This document shows, in pieces, positions 22,050 through 35,690 of a stretch of 64,000 nt of DNA. Location: the NCBI GenBank assembly GCA_905160935.1, contig CAJHZI010000444.1, positions 560,001 through 624,000 of the forward strand, written 5' to 3'. Under the pieces are notes generated by a model, which ran no database searches, had not been told where the DNA came from, and saw only the letters and a program-made list of their open reading frames with translations. Both the position numbers and the translations under genes were made by a program. Origin of the DNA: Enchytraeus crypticus (Eukaryota; Annelida; Clitellata; Enchytraeida; Enchytraeidae). Each line of letters begins with the position of its first letter. The first letter of the stretch is position 1.

Positions 22050-24574
22050 CGTCTCACGGGTGCCTTCTTCAGTGAGAATATTATGTTTGTACGTAAGAAT
22101 TTAAGGGGAATATACCCTTCCTGCCCTTTACAGTACAATCTTCAGTGAAATATCTATGATTTTATTCGGAAAATTTCTTGCAGAAAATTGTTTTAGAAAC
22201 TTGTCTGGAATTGCTGTTAAAATACAAATGTTCAAAGTGCATTACATTGAAGTAAAGCTACAAATGTTTTAATTCTGTGGAAATCGCTGGCTTCTTCCTA
22301 ATATGTTGAGTATTTTTCTAGATAAAGTAAAAAATAAAATTAAAAGTAGAAATTTATACTGAGCAACAGTTGCTGTAATTCTGATCGAGAGGTTGCTAGT
22401 ATGGATGGTAAGTGTATAACAAGGAAATGGTGAGAAAACTTTGTTAATTCAAATTCAGTTAAGTTTCTTAATAAAAGTAAACTGTGCTGTAGAGACCTGC
22501 GCGGGGTTGAAATTTTAACCCAACCCCGCCCCGCGGGGTGAGACATGATTCCATCCCCACCCCGTACAGAAAAAAATGTTTCCGTCCTCAGCCCGCCCCG
22601 CAAGCATTGATTCCAACCCCGCCTCGCACCCGTGAAACTTATTTCTGACTCCGTTCCACCTCGCAATGAAACATTTTAACATGTATTTCAATATATTACA
22701 CTCTATTACTCTACGTGTAAACATGTAGAGTAAATCTTGTTTGCACGAGTATATATTTATTATAAATGCAAGCCATGTATTAATAGCAGATCGTCCTCAG
22801 AGTCTAATGACGCGAACGCCTGTCTTCTAATGTTCTTCCAGCCAGCTGTAAGTAAGCGCGCTTACTTTCAGACAAATAACGCCTAATCTTTTTCCGAACT
22901 AATGACTTATATCTTCAATAATAATGTATAAATTTACATTAGACCCTATTCTATGCTTACATTTTACATCAATTGTTATTCTGATTGCTTGAATTACTTC
23001 AGCGCACTAGTTATATCCCTAACGATTTAAGCGTTATTAGCTAAACAATCAATATTTACTATGCTAATGTTGTTTTAATATAACAGAGTTCATATTTTTG
23101 ACCGACATAACTCTTTAAATTAACTGCAAAATCAACTGCAAAATCAGACTGAATGCAGATTGACACGCAACGCATACAACTACATATAGGGGGCCTCCTG
23201 GCCTCTTTGTCTTGTGCCTCGCTACAGTCCGTTGAACAGAGGCTAAATCCAGACTAATGAAACAACATAAGATAGGAGATTCAACTGAATGACAGGATTG
23301 ACGGTTAGGGCAGGACTATCTGACGTCAGATTGAATTGACATCTGATTTGAATTGAATACTTGTTGGACATTCAGCCGGATTTACACTAGATTATTTTAT
23401 TTTTCTTACATCTGTCAGAATGAAGTAGTGTTAGCATGTTTCCTGATCAGGACCCAATCGCTGTCTCTGACTAAGTGCTTCTAAGTCGTTGATCTGCGAA
23501 CTCACCGATTTCCTTCGGTATTTCTTATTTCTGCACTTATCTTCTCTAATATTATTAGAAATTTTTGCTCTTTGACGCTTATTTCTCTTTAGAACAATGC
23601 ATAACAGCCACACAGTCATTTTGTGTAGTTGTTAGTGGCAGAGGGACTGAATGAGCGGAGAGGAAGGGAGGTGGGGGAGGTTGAAAGTATGCCAATTTGC
23701 AGTATTGAAGAAAAAAAATTATTACTTCACAAATTAACCCGCGGGGGCCCCGTAAACTCGGCTCCCGACCCCGCGGGCCCCCCGCTCGAATTCTTCCGAA
23801 AAGATAGAAAATATATTTCGGAAATACTTTTTGTACTCCAATTTCGCTCGATCCACCTTTGTGTTCTGTAGTAAGATACAACACGTATAAAGCTACTTGC
23901 TGTTATAAATCTGCACACAGGTTATGAAAAAATAGCAAACTGTTTCAGACTATCGCAAAGGTGATAAAATGTTTATGGTATGCTGTGTTTTTATGTAGAA
24001 CATTATTTCATATGTTTGTCATATCTTGCCAATAATTTCACATATATTTTATATCTGACGTACTTCGGGGCATACTGATTTCATCTTACTATTGTTATGT
24101 GTGAGTTACGAATACCTGATTGGAATTTGATCATTTCTCTACTGAAAAATTGCTGTCTGGAGGTAAAATAATATTTTATTTAATAAGTTGTAATTCCTGT
24201 TATAGTGAGAAGTATAAATTTAAAAGTGCTCTTTTATCATTTGAATAAATTTATCTTAATATAAATTTATTTGAATAAATTTCACTTGTATAAATTTATC
24301 TCCAATGTCAAATCTCAAATTGGTTCGCACAACAACTGCATGGAGTTATCAAAATCGTTGCCTTTTAACCCTAACTATTAGAGCTGTTACTGTTTTCATT
24401 GGACATAATGGAGTCAAAGTCAGGCCGATGTGCAAAAACAAAGGTGCAGAAATAAAGTCAAAATCCAGTATCCAGCAAATGAACTTAGATCTAAAATCTG
24501 GATCATAAGGAAGGGGTTGAGAGAAAACCAAGATGCTGTACAAGTGAATGGTAGTAATTGGTGACTTTATCGTT

Positions 24575-24575
<1 letters not shown>
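22050..24575. other. receptor 3' flank, no gene recognised
   Basis: It follows the receptor stop; an AATAAA near 22333 could serve as a polyadenylation signal, but this is unverified. GC-rich blocks occur at 22500-22640 (CCCCGCC motifs, G-rich on the minus strand) and 23739-23790 (GGGGGCCCC/GGGCCCCCC). Small open frames here show no recognised domain. Confidence 0.5.
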
Positions 24576-24885
<310 letters not shown>

Positions 24886-25029
24886 GCTCAAACCGCTGCA
24901 TACACCGTACAGAATGAAATTAAATACATGGAAATAGTCAAATTGAATCGAAAGTAAATTCTTAAGAAACGTGAAAAAGGGAAAATATTACCAACAATCA
25001 AACAAATTAAGTTAACATTAACTAAAAGA

Positions 25030-27910
25030 AATTAGTTCAGCTTTTTTAAATTTGTTTACTTCAATGCTAGAAGTATCTTAAATAAAATTAGGGAAGTGGA
25101 AATATTGATTAGAGAGGAAAATGTTGATGTTTTGGCCATTACTGAAACTTGGTTAACTGATAAAATTAGTGATAATGAAATACATTTTAATGGTTATTGT
25201 TTATTTAGAAATGACAGGAAGGACTCAGTAAAAAAGCGTGGGGGTGGTGTCGTAAAAAATGAGTTAAATTCTAGTGTAGCATATGAACTTTGTAGCTTTG
25301 ATTTTCAAGAAAGTATATGTTGTAATATCAAATGTAAAAATAGTCATATAATTATAGGAGTTGTTTATAGGTAACCAGATAGCAATAAGGCAAATGACGA
25401 AGCCATGTTTAGTCTATTAGGTAGGTTATTAGATAAAAGGGTTATAGTAGTGGGTGACTTTAATTTCCCTGAATTAGATTGGGGAAATTATTCTATAATT
25501 GATGCATCTCATCCATTTGTTGAATGCTTAAATAATAATTTTTTAGATCAATACTGTAATGAACCTACCAGAGGAAAAAATTATTTAGATCTAGTGTTAA
25601 GCTCAGAAGACATTCTCAGGATGTTGTCGTAGGAGAACCTTTTGAAACTAGTGACCACCAGATGATAAGGTTTCATATCAAAAGCAGTTGGGACAAGAAA
25701 GAAGTTAAGAAATATGATTACTTTAAAGCAAACTATGAAGAAATTAGAATGCATGCAAAAAGTAGTCAATTACTTCTTTTGTCAAGTGAAGACAATGCAA
25801 ATAGATACTGGAGCAAAATAAGTAGAAGTCTGAAAATGATTAGAAATGTTTTTATCAAATTGAAGAGTAAAATAAAGATAGATGCAAATGGATAACGAAA
25901 AAAGTAAGAAGCAAAAGAAAAGCTAAAAAGCGGCATGGATTTTATATAAAAACAGTGATATTAAGGATGAAACTTTATATAGAGATTATAAGGAAAAGCG
26001 TAATAAATCAGTGGTTGAAAATAGAAAAGCTAAAATAAATTTGAAAAAAATTAGTTCATAATATAAAGAACGATGCAAAAAGTTTTTTGCTTATGCTAAT
26101 GCAAACAAGAAAACTAAAACTAAAATTGGCCCTTTAAGAGATAATACTGGAAACATTATAGAAAATAATAAACGTGCTGCAGATCATTTAAATAAGTACT
26201 TTAGTACAGTTTTCGTAGAGGAAAATGTGACAAATATGCCAGTGCCATGCAAAGTTTTTCAGGGCAGTATTGATGAATCATTGCATGATATTGACGTAAA
26301 CGATACTATTATGATGCAAAATTGAAATCACTAAATGTAAACAAGAGTCCAGGTCCAGATGAGGTACATGCAAAAATGCTGATGGAGCTTAGTGAAGAGT
26401 TGGCTCCAAGCCCTGTAACGCTATTTAACTCTAGTCTAAAGACAGCGTTTGTCCCTCAGGATTTCAGGGAGACTATAATTGTACCAATACATAAGAAAGG
26501 TGCAAAGGACAAAGCAGAAAACTATAGACCTATCAGTCTTACAAGTATTATTGGGAAAGTTTTCGAGAGCCTCATTAAGGATAAAATTACTAGTTTTCTA
26601 GAAGTAAATAAGCTAATAAGAAATAGTCAACATGGCTTTACTAGTGGACGTTCCTGTCTCACTAATTTATTAGACTTCTTTGAGGCAGTATCTAAAGAAC
26701 TAGACAAAGGAAATTGTGTGGATGTTCTGTATTTAGATTTCGCAAAGGCTTTCGACAAGGTTCCGCATAAGAGATTAATTAAAAAGTTAGAGGCGCATGG
26801 TATAACAGGTAATATACTAAGATGGATAGAGAGTTGGTTGACAAATAGAAGACAAAGAGTGTGCATTGAGGGTGAGTTTTCTGAATGGGCTGATGTTAAA
26901 AGTGGTGTGCCGCAGGGATCTGTGCTGGGCCCTCTATTATTTACAATATATATAAATGATATAGATGAAGCAATTCTATCTAAATTTAATAAATTTGCGG
27001 ACGATTCAAAAATTGCAAAACGTGTTAACAATGCTCATGATGTTAGAATATTAGAAAATGATATAGTAAAAATACAAAATTGGTCTAATATCTGGCAGAT
27101 GGAATTCAATATTGATAAATGTAAGGTAATGCATTTGGGTAAAAATAGTTTAAATACTAATTACGTTCTAAACCACACAATACTGAAGTCGACCAATAGT
27201 GAGAAAGATCTAGGTGTATTGGTAGATAAGTTAGTAAAGTTTAGAGAACAAGTTAATAAAGTAGCTAACAGTGCGAATTCTGTTCTAGGTTTGATTAAAA
27301 GAACTATGACCAGCAAAAGAAAAGATATAATAGTAAAATTATATAAATCATTGGTTAGGCCTAAACTGGAGTATTGTGTCCAAGCTTGGTGTCCTTATCT
27401 AAAACAGATATAGATAAATTAGAGAAAGTACAGGCTAGAGCGACAAAACTGATTAAAGAGTGCAAGAATTTTAGTTATGAAAACCGACTAAAACATACAG
27501 GATTAGTAACTCTGAAGGAGAGAAGAGCTAGGGGAGATCTGATAGAAGTGTTCAAAATTCTAAAGGGATTTTGTAAGGTTGATTACAACACTTGATTTAA
27601 TTTAACTAATAGCTGCAGAACTAGAGGTCATAAATACGAACTTGTTAAACCTAGAAGTAGATTAGATATACGTAAAAACTGTTTTAGTCAGAGAATTACT
27701 AATAGCTGGAATGAGCTTCCAGAGGAAGATGTAGAAGCAAAATCCATAAATCAATTAAAAAATTTGTACGATAAATATAAGAAGTTTGTGTAATATTGAC
27801 CAATGTGTAAAATTACTTGTTAGATAGCAGACCATAATTAGGTATTTTAGGTTGTACAGATATGTGTCATTAGGCTAGGTCTAAAACAGAAAATAAAGCT
27901 ATTTTTTCAT
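25030..27910 (+). mobile_element. decayed CR1-like non-LTR retrotransposon (endonuclease and reverse transcriptase)
   Basis: Endonuclease motifs run from NARSILNKI and AITETWLTD (about 25060-25160) to VVGDFNFPELDW (about 25450-25485). The reverse transcriptase (about 26320-27400) has NKSPGPDEV, NYRPISLTS, QHGFTSGRSCLTNLL, YLDFAKAFDKVPH, GVPQGSVLGPLL and FADDS in the usual order, then a C-terminal NSWNELPEE segment ending near 27790. This layout is typical of the CR1 clade. The copy is broken: a stop follows the endonuclease VVYR motif near 25373, there are frame changes near 25630 and 27400, and the endonuclease-RT link is scrambled. No ORF1 was seen, so it is probably 5' truncated. A related RT C-terminal fragment lies inverted at 46340-46685. 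Confidence 0.88.
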
Positions 27911-28544
27911 TCAAATAGCTGGTTACCTTGCTTTTCTGTAAACACTGTTTAATGTCACGTCTAGCCCAAATATTGTGTTATATTGTGTTAGTTAAGTACA
28001 TGTATAGGGGACTTTATGCTTTCTGTTAGTTAATTGTGTAGGTCTAGTTTTTTTAGTTTTTATTGTGTTTTAATGAGTCTTAAACAAGCAATAATTTGCT
28101 TTGTGACTCAGAAACTGCTTTTTTATGTAGGCCTACGTTTTCCTGTCAACCTAATTAACTTCGTTCTTCTGAGGCCAATTTGTGTGAAGGTTCCAAAAAT
28201 TTCACCTCAAGATATAAATGCGATAATTGTTTTTCTCCCGCAGTATGGAACTCTGCCTCCTAATATTCGCTCTTGTTCATGGATTTCCGTCTTCTGTTGA
28301 CTTTTTTCCAGAGTAAGAAGATTTACTAGAGGAAATAATAGTCAAAAGTTAGCTGTTTTAGTTATTCATGTAAATATAAGTTTTAAGTACAAAAAAACAC
28401 TACAAAAACGCAAAACAGGCCTTCTAAAATAGCATTCTATGAGCAGTTTCATAGGCAGTTGAAGACCTATCTTTTCCATCTGACTTTTCCATCCAGTGTC
28501 CATGAGCAGCGACCTGCTCTTAAACCTCCTTTTCTTTAATTCCC

Positions 28545-28680
28545 TTTACTTTGGACTGATTATCTGGATTTTGGAATTTGCACTGTTTTTGAACCTTCTT
28601 TTTGCTCGCCTGCTTGATTTTGTCTCAATAGTGCTCGATGTTGTCATTGATGACTGTAGCACTCTAATTGTTGTTATGTT
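28545..28680 (+). mobile_element. dispersed repeat family C
   Basis: Forward copy ending CTCTAATTGTTGTTATG. Confidence 0.7.
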
Positions 28681-28834
28681 ATGTTGAGAGTTCAATTCAC
28701 CTCAGGATCTGTCATTTAAAACTTCATGACGTTACCCTTACGGCTATCAAGACCTTCGGATGAACATAATCATAAAAAGAGTTCATACAGTGAATCTCTG
28801 AGATTTTACTCTCAGATCAGCTCGTCTGAGTCAG

Positions 28835-29225
28835 TACACGGCCTACTGACAGGTCCATGGTAATATAGTGCCTCTATACTCTTCTCTTTCTTGTGTTTTT
28901 CGTCCTCATGTCCACATACGCTCGAGTGAATCTTTACATCATCTAACATTCCTAATCACTGTCTGCCTCTGTTTCTCTTTCTTTCCATTTCACCTTCTAT
29001 AACTTTTTTTGTAAACTATCTACCTTTAGAATGATCCCTGTTCAATTCTTTTCCTACATCCTATAAAATTTATCAACTCTCTGTCTGTTCCCACTCTTCT
29101 TCATTTGTACCTATTATTTTATCCAATCTTCTCCATTTCCACACTACCAACGCTTCTACTTTTCTGACATCTTCCTTCTTTAGTTTCCATGTTTCACACC
29201 CATATAAACTAACATAGTATGCCTA
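28835..29225 (-). pseudogene. C-terminal fragment of a LINE ORF (family F)
   Basis: On the minus strand, pieces read LYGCETWKLKKEDVRKVEAL and VWKWRRLDKIIGTNEEEWEQ, resembling the region downstream of many LINE reverse transcriptases. It then runs into the family-F tail. Frame is lost in places; this is a relic. Confidence 0.65.
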
Positions 29226-30732
29226 AGTAAATTAATTAATTAAATTAATTAAAATTAATTATAAATAAAAATAACACCTCAAGATATTGTTCGATTTTGA
29301 AAATGTCAAAAATATATAAATCAAATCAAAATTTTATTTAAAATATCTGTGAAACTTCTCCATTTTATTCTCCATAGTGTTACAGGTCTTGCGGCCTCCT
29401 GAACCAGTATAATGTAGGTTAAATTAAATACTGTAGTATTTACGACCACGGAGTGTTAACGTCTAGAATGTTTTAAATGCTCGATTGCATTTTAGAACTT
29501 CAAATTTAGAGGGTTAGCACTGTATCACGTGATCATTGTTTTGGTAGCCATATTGATTCGTGGGCAGCGGAACTGGAAATAGAATTCGACTTTTACACTC
29601 AACTGTTTCTAAAACTAAGAGAAATTTCCTGTCACCAGCTTTTCTAAGTCTAACACTCTTTTTAACGTAACTCATACACGGTATATAACCTCTTCTAGTC
29701 ATAACGTATTGTATATGATCAAGACTGGGTGTACAATTAAATGAAAAAACTATACGTATTGTAACAAATTCTAGAGAATGTTTACGTAGTTCATTAGTTT
29801 CTAGAATTTCACGGATTTCTTTAACTTATAATCGAATACAGTGACATTTACGAAATATATCACTTTTTTCGTAATTTTGTGTAACTTTTGAGAGATATAT
29901 TTTTACAGATATTGTGTAACATTTATAGTTAATTATTAATTGTATTAATTTAAAGAGCTTTAATCCTTTGTGTATAGTTTCTGACCTTTGTCTTTAAGAC
30001 AAACTTCGAGTTAGTCCAGTGTAATCATATTATATCACTGCTTTTAATTATTGTGTTTTTGTGGGCTGTAAATTTTAATACGCAGAAATTTATATGAATT
30101 AAATTAATTATTATCTACTTCAAAATCAATGCTAACCTATTAGCTCTAACTGTTAAATCACCCAACATTTTTTGGGATTGACTAATTGTGAGAAATGGAA
30201 ATGAATTGATTAAATTAGAGTGTGGCCGTCACAAACACATTTAAGAATAAGCTTAGCTGAAGAGCCACCTTGTATTCATCAAACTGTGTCACTCCTGCTA
30301 TATACTCTGCTGTCACACCCTGCTATATACAACTATAATGATTTCACAGTGATGACAAAATACTAGTAGCCTGTAGAAAATATCAGTTAGATATATATTT
30401 TTTTATAGTTTTTAATGTGTTACTGTAAGAGTCTAATTGTTATTTTTAAATTTCTGCATATTTATTCCTGTCATTTATAGCTGTAAATTATTCCATACTT
30501 TAAAATTTTGTTTCTGATCATAATTTTAAAAGTATAGAGGTTCTTAAAAAAAATGGTTTACGTTTTTAAACATATTCTCGCTATGTAGTGAGAAGTTTTA
30601 CTATAAATAAATATTTTAAGTTGGTAGGAGTGGTGTTGCTGATATATCAAAGTTCCTGTATCTTATTAGACCTTTACAAATTTCTTTAAAATAATAAAAA
30701 AATTTAAATGTATTTTCAGATTTGAATTGACA

Positions 30733-32552
30733 ATGTTTCTCTGGGATTGGTTTGCCGGAGTCCTGAACTTTCTTGGTAAACTCGAATCTTTGTGGTTTTA
30801 GTTTTATTGACTTAATCAAGCTAGAGTCGTTATGGTTTTAGTTTTATCTACTTATCCATTCAGTTAAGTTAACTTTAGTAGTCTACCATTACTGAAGATG
30901 TTACAAATTGATTTAAATAATAATATGAGCTTTCGTAGTTATATTAATAGCGAAGATCGATAATGAAGCTAAATAAAGCTGCTCTGAGATGTACAATATG
31001 TTGTATTGTGGTTCTTCAAAATATCAAAGTGAATTAAGTCGTAAACGATTGTTATATATGATGTTTAGTGTAATGCCCAGCCATGTCTTCTCTGTGAGGT
31101 AGGCTGATATACTAGACTTTGTAGTGGTTTAAGTAATAAGCCTATGTTGTGATCATATGAGCACTGTGATGTAATGTTGTTTTAGTTGTGTCATACTATG
31201 TTGTTACAGTATAGTTGCTGTTAGTTGCTGTTACTCTACTGTTGCTGGTACTCTTGTTGTTGTTGCTGTCACTGTTGTTGTTGTCGCTGCAGGCCTGTAC
31301 AAGAAGTCAGGAAAGCTGGTGTTTCTGTTAATGTTGTTGTTGTTGCTGCAGGCGTGTACAAGAAGTCAGGAAAGCTGGTATTTCTGTTAATGTTATTGTT
31401 GTCGCTGCAGGCCTGTACAAGAAGTCAGAGAAAGCTGGTGTTTCTGTTAATGTTGTTGTTGTTGCTGCAGGCCTGTACAAGAAGTCAGGAAAGCTGGTGT
31501 TTCTGGGACTGGACAACGCAGGCAAGACGACACTGCTTCATATGCTGAAAGACGCTCGTATGGCTCAGCATGTTCCCACGCTCTACCCGAGTAAGTCCTG
31601 CCGTAGCTCAATTCCTAGATCCATCCAACTTTCCAAGTTTATTTATTTTTTATTGCTTTATTTCAGGCATAATAGCCCATACATGAATCTTGCACATACA
31701 ACCCAAGTTCCTAGTTTATTTTAAAATCATTGTGATGAAACCACAGTATTCGTTAATCGTTGGCATAAAAGACTTTTCTACTCTTTTGTAATTTTCAGGA
31801 TTTGAGCTTATCACAGAAATTTCTCTGAATAAAGTAGTTCTCTTGTATTAGACGTCTGCTGAATTCTCTGAAGTAATTCAGTGTCCCAGCTCTGGACTGC
31901 TTATTGATTGAAACCATAGTCTCTCGCGTTGTGTCTACGACGTTACTGTGTTGTTGTTGTTGTGCTACTGTGTTATGTATTACAATGTTATGTGATATGG
32001 TTTCATGTACCACAGACGTATATCTTATGTGTAGTATCACTATACTATACATTATGTGTAATTGTAATACTACACCCTTGATATTGTAAAATTTGTTTTT
32101 AAAATTCATTTTATTCTGTGCAACATTACGAAAAAGTCACAATTTGGCCCCCCCCCCGTAACGTATTTAGAGATCTCCTAGTATCTAATATGGGTCCCTG
32201 GCAGGGGAACGCACCTCAGAAAAATTGAGAGCTAGCGGAACTGAGTTCCCCTGTGTTCCCCTCCCCTATAACCACTATAGGGGAGGAGAACATCATTACC
32301 TGCGGAGTCAACAACAGATATTCTGTGGCACGTGAAACGATATCACATAACATTATAATACATTACACAGTAGCGCAACAACAACAAATAATTATTTGTT
32401 TAAAAACGATAAACAAATAATTTATTTATCGCTGTATGTGTGTGTAGCGTCAGAGGAGCTGACGATGGGAGGAATGAAGTTCACAACATATGACCTGGGA
32501 GGTCACTCGCAGGGTAATGTCTTGTTGATATGCTCAGTTATATTTATTTATC

Positions 32553-32589
<37 letters not shown>

Positions 32590-32598
32590 AATCTTTAT

Positions 32599-32685
<87 letters not shown>

Positions 32686-34975
32686 TTTTTTTTTAACGCT
32701 CAGTTACAAAATATTATATTTTTTAATAATAAAGAATTAAAACTGGTCTCCTCAGTTATATAACATAATAATAAAATACTTATAACGTAATTATAGAACA
32801 TTCTTATATAACATCAGCTATAGAACTTTTTTTATATAACATCAGTTATAGAACTTCTTTTTATATAAAATCAGTTACAGAACTCGAAGTCTGGGTTATG
32901 CCTGCTTTCCTGAAGTCCTGGAATGTCTGCTTCAGTAGTTCAACATCTTTTGTCAACCTTTGTGTTATCTTAAAGAGTTCCACAAAACTTTACAGTTATT
33001 CAAAAAGCGAACTTTTAAACGTGTTTTAATAACTGCATGTGTGTAGAAAAGAATATAATTTCATCAATTAATTAATTATTGATTCACCCAATGCTGTTAT
33101 TAATAGTTAATATAAATTTAATCAATGGTTAAGATCACCCGGAATGAGGGAGGTATATGTCGCGGGCTTGTATTGCCTACATTTGAACAGTCAATAATTT
33201 ATTGTGTTTGCAGCTCGCAGGGTTTGGAAGGATTACTTCCCGGCTGTGGACGGAATAGTATTTCTGATTGACGTCTTTGACAGGGAGCGATTTCCAGAGT
33301 CCAAAGTAGAGTTAATGGTAAGATTTACACTCGTCTGGTCCTAGACTGACTGGCGCTGGTACGCTGTGATCAAACACTCTAGAATCATTTCTCTATGGGC
33401 GCTTTAGCTGTCTATTAGGGCTTAATGTTAGATACAGGTTAAATCAAAAGAATCGAATATCAAATCAGATTCTTTTGTTCTTGCGATGTAAAGAAATGCT
33501 GTAAAACCGATGTTAATGTTTGTTTCATCTCTCGAAAGCTATATCAGTGACAGATATGATCAGGATTTGAACCCTTAACATACTGGTTCTGCGGTCTGAC
33601 ATCTTAGTGATGTTGCAACTCGTTCCCATCACTAGTGCTAATGTCTTGTGTAGTTTTCAGCTTTTAGTATAAATTGCTATTGGCGAGATAAACAGGTATC
33701 TAATCATTTCTTCCTAAACTTAAATAACATCATTCTTTGATTGATTTAAGCTGCGCATAGCTTGCTGGCAGATCTCTAACGCTCTAATGTTGATAATGGG
33801 TAATAAGATTGATTGATGATGGACAGAGCTTGCTGGCTGATGAGCAGATTTTAAACGCTCCAGTGCTGATTGATTGATTGATTGATGATTGATTGATGAT
33901 GCACAGAGCCTGCTGGCTGATGAACAGATCTCTAACGCCCCGGTGCTGATTGATTGATTGATTGATGATGCACAGAGCCTGCTGGCTGATGAACAGATCT
34001 CTAACGCCCCGGTGCTGATTGATTGATTGATTGATGATGCACAGAGCCTGCTGGCTGATGAACAGATCTCTAACGCCCCGGTGCTGATTGATTGATTGAT
34101 TGATGATGCACAGAGCCTGCTGGCTGATGAACAGATCTCTAACGCCCCGGTGCTGATTGATTGATTGATTGATGATGCACAGAGCCTGCTGGCTGATGAA
34201 CAGATCTCTAACGCCCCGGTGCTGATCCTGGGCAATAAGATTGATATACCAGGTGCTGCCAGTGAGGACGAGATAAAGCATTACTTTGAGCTGCATCGCT
34301 TCTGCACGGGCAAGGTCTGTACTGCACACCAGACGACTCGCTTCATCTTCTCTTAGCTTTTTTGCTTCTTTCTTTTCTTTTTTCTCTCTTTTCCATATTT
34401 TTGCATCATTTTCTCTTAGCTTTCTCTTATCTTCAACCCCGATGTCTTTCACCAACCTTAGTTCTCCTTGACAAGTTTCTCTTAGCCTTCACTCGTGCTG
34501 GCAATAGCAGTCTTCAGTTCTTTGTAGCAGTTTTCTGATGATTACTTAAGATTTATATCAATGAAATTATTTCGTCATTCATTTATTCTCTCATTGCACT
34601 TCTATTAGCACTAGTATTTATTTTATTATTTATTTTATTATTATCATTTATTTATTATTATTCGACACTTCTATTAACGGATAGTATTTATTGAAAATTA
34701 GTGACTGATTTATTGTATAGTAGCCTCTTTGTAGAAGACTGTTGCTTTTGTATGTGCCAGTCTTTTGCACAAAACCAAATATTACAATACTTGAAGATTC
34801 TGTTTTTAATTACTGTAGCCTTGACGACCTCTTCAAGATCATTGTTGTTGTTGTACAGGGTGTGGTAGCACGTAGTGAGCTAACGACACGACCTCTGGAG
34901 CTGTTTCAGTGCAGTGTGCTCAAGCAGCAGGGCTATGGGGAGGGGTTCAGGTGGTTAGCTCAGTACATCAACTAA
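30733..34975 (+). CDS. SAR1: SAR1 GTPase (COPII coat assembly)
   Basis: A small GTPase that starts COPII vesicle formation at ER exit sites; GTP loading exposes its N-terminal amphipathic helix. Exons 30733-30775, 31471-31590, 32448-32513, 33214-33317, 34183-34314 and 34859-34975 join in phase to give 193 residues, close to the 193-198 usual for the family. The protein starts [19 protein letters not shown], an aromatic-rich helix like insect Sar1. P-loop GLDNAGKTT, switch I Thr in [32 protein letters not shown] and the C-terminal [14 protein letters not shown] are intact, and no catalytic residue looks lost. Oddities: acceptors of exons 2 and 5 lie at the end of tandem arrays that copy the splice site and exon head. 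I chose this ATG because it alone gives the conserved N-terminus and a phase-1 donor matching exon 2. Confidence 0.96.
31225..31470. repeat. 59-bp tandem array duplicating the SAR1 exon 2 acceptor
   Basis: Copies of GCTGCAG|GCCTGTACAAGAAGTC (one has GCGTG) start at 31293, 31352, 31411 and the used 31471. Each copies about 34 exon bases, then GTTAATG and a GTT run. The third copy carries a two-base difference that restores frame. Confidence 0.92.
32555..32690. repeat. (TA)n microsatellite
   Basis: Long AT blocks inside SAR1 intron 3. Confidence 0.95.
33510..33630 (-). mobile_element. tRNA-derived SINE, family A (diverged)
   Basis: Inverted copy in SAR1 intron 4; B-box region AGGATTTGAACCC still visible. 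Confidence 0.65.
33735..34182. repeat. 69-bp tandem array duplicating the SAR1 exon 5 acceptor
   Basis: Exon-like starts at 33907, 33976, 34045, 34114 and the used 34183, all preceded by GATGATGCACAG and followed by AGCCTGCTGGCTGATGAACA and more exon sequence up to GTGCTGATT. Two older copies lie at about 33735-33850. All early copies read into GATTGATTGA with an in-frame TGA. Confidence 0.93.
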
Positions 34976-35559
34976 CTCTGTCGTCCAACATTAGGAGTGA
35001 TATACTACGTGTGTGCGTGTGTGTGCTTGTATGTGTGAGGTTACGTGCATATAGATGAGTGATTTACTACATGTGTGTGTGTGTATGTGTGAGGTTAGGT
35101 ATGTAGATGAGTGATATACTACGTGTGTGTGAGGTTAGGTGCATGTAGACTGCATGTAAACTCGTGTGGGAAAGTTTGCTGATAGAAGCGTGTGTGGGTG
35201 AATCAGTGTGCGTGCGTTCACGTGCATCTGTTGCTAGGCGTCAATAAGCGTTTTTCTAGAGGTATTGACACGTCTGTGTGTTTTGTTTTACTCCTGTGTG
35301 TTTTGCTTCCTGATTGCTTGATGTTAAGCTATCGTTGTGCCTGCCTGTAAATCTTGGTTTATCGTTAACTTGCCAGTCAGACCTCTGCAAGTGGTTGTGA
35401 CGTAGTTACTGTAGAGTGGCCGGGCGACCCTGATGTGACACTGCTTGTACGTCTAGATCCTGTTGATCTTGCTGCGTGTCCCATTATGTGGCCCTTTCTC
35501 TGTTTTCATGCTGCATGTGTGTAGCACTGGCATGTTCTATGGTATTCGAGGCAAAAGAT

Positions 35560-35690
35560 AATACAAAGTGTATTGATAAATACTTGTGTTTAATGTGTAT
35601 AATACAAAGTATATTGATAAATACTTGTGTTTAATGTGTATAATACAAAGTATATTGATAAATACTTGTGTTTAATGTATATGTTGAGTT
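35560..35690. repeat. 40-bp tandem repeat, three copies
   Basis: AATACAAAGTATATTGATAA followed by ATACTTGTGTTTAATGTGTA, repeated with one or two changes, downstream of SAR1 and possibly in its 3' UTR. Confidence 0.85.

Larger units (their letters stand above)
27911..30732. other. intergenic, repeat remnants only
   Basis: Holds a repeat-C copy, a family-B SINE fragment and an inverted retrotransposon C-terminus (next entries). The remainder is AT-rich and shows no gene. Confidence 0.55.

Noticed and set aside
24305-24508. Short open frame before the LINE as a possible ORF1
   Set aside because: No zinc knuckle or coiled coil is seen, and AT microsatellites separate it from the element.
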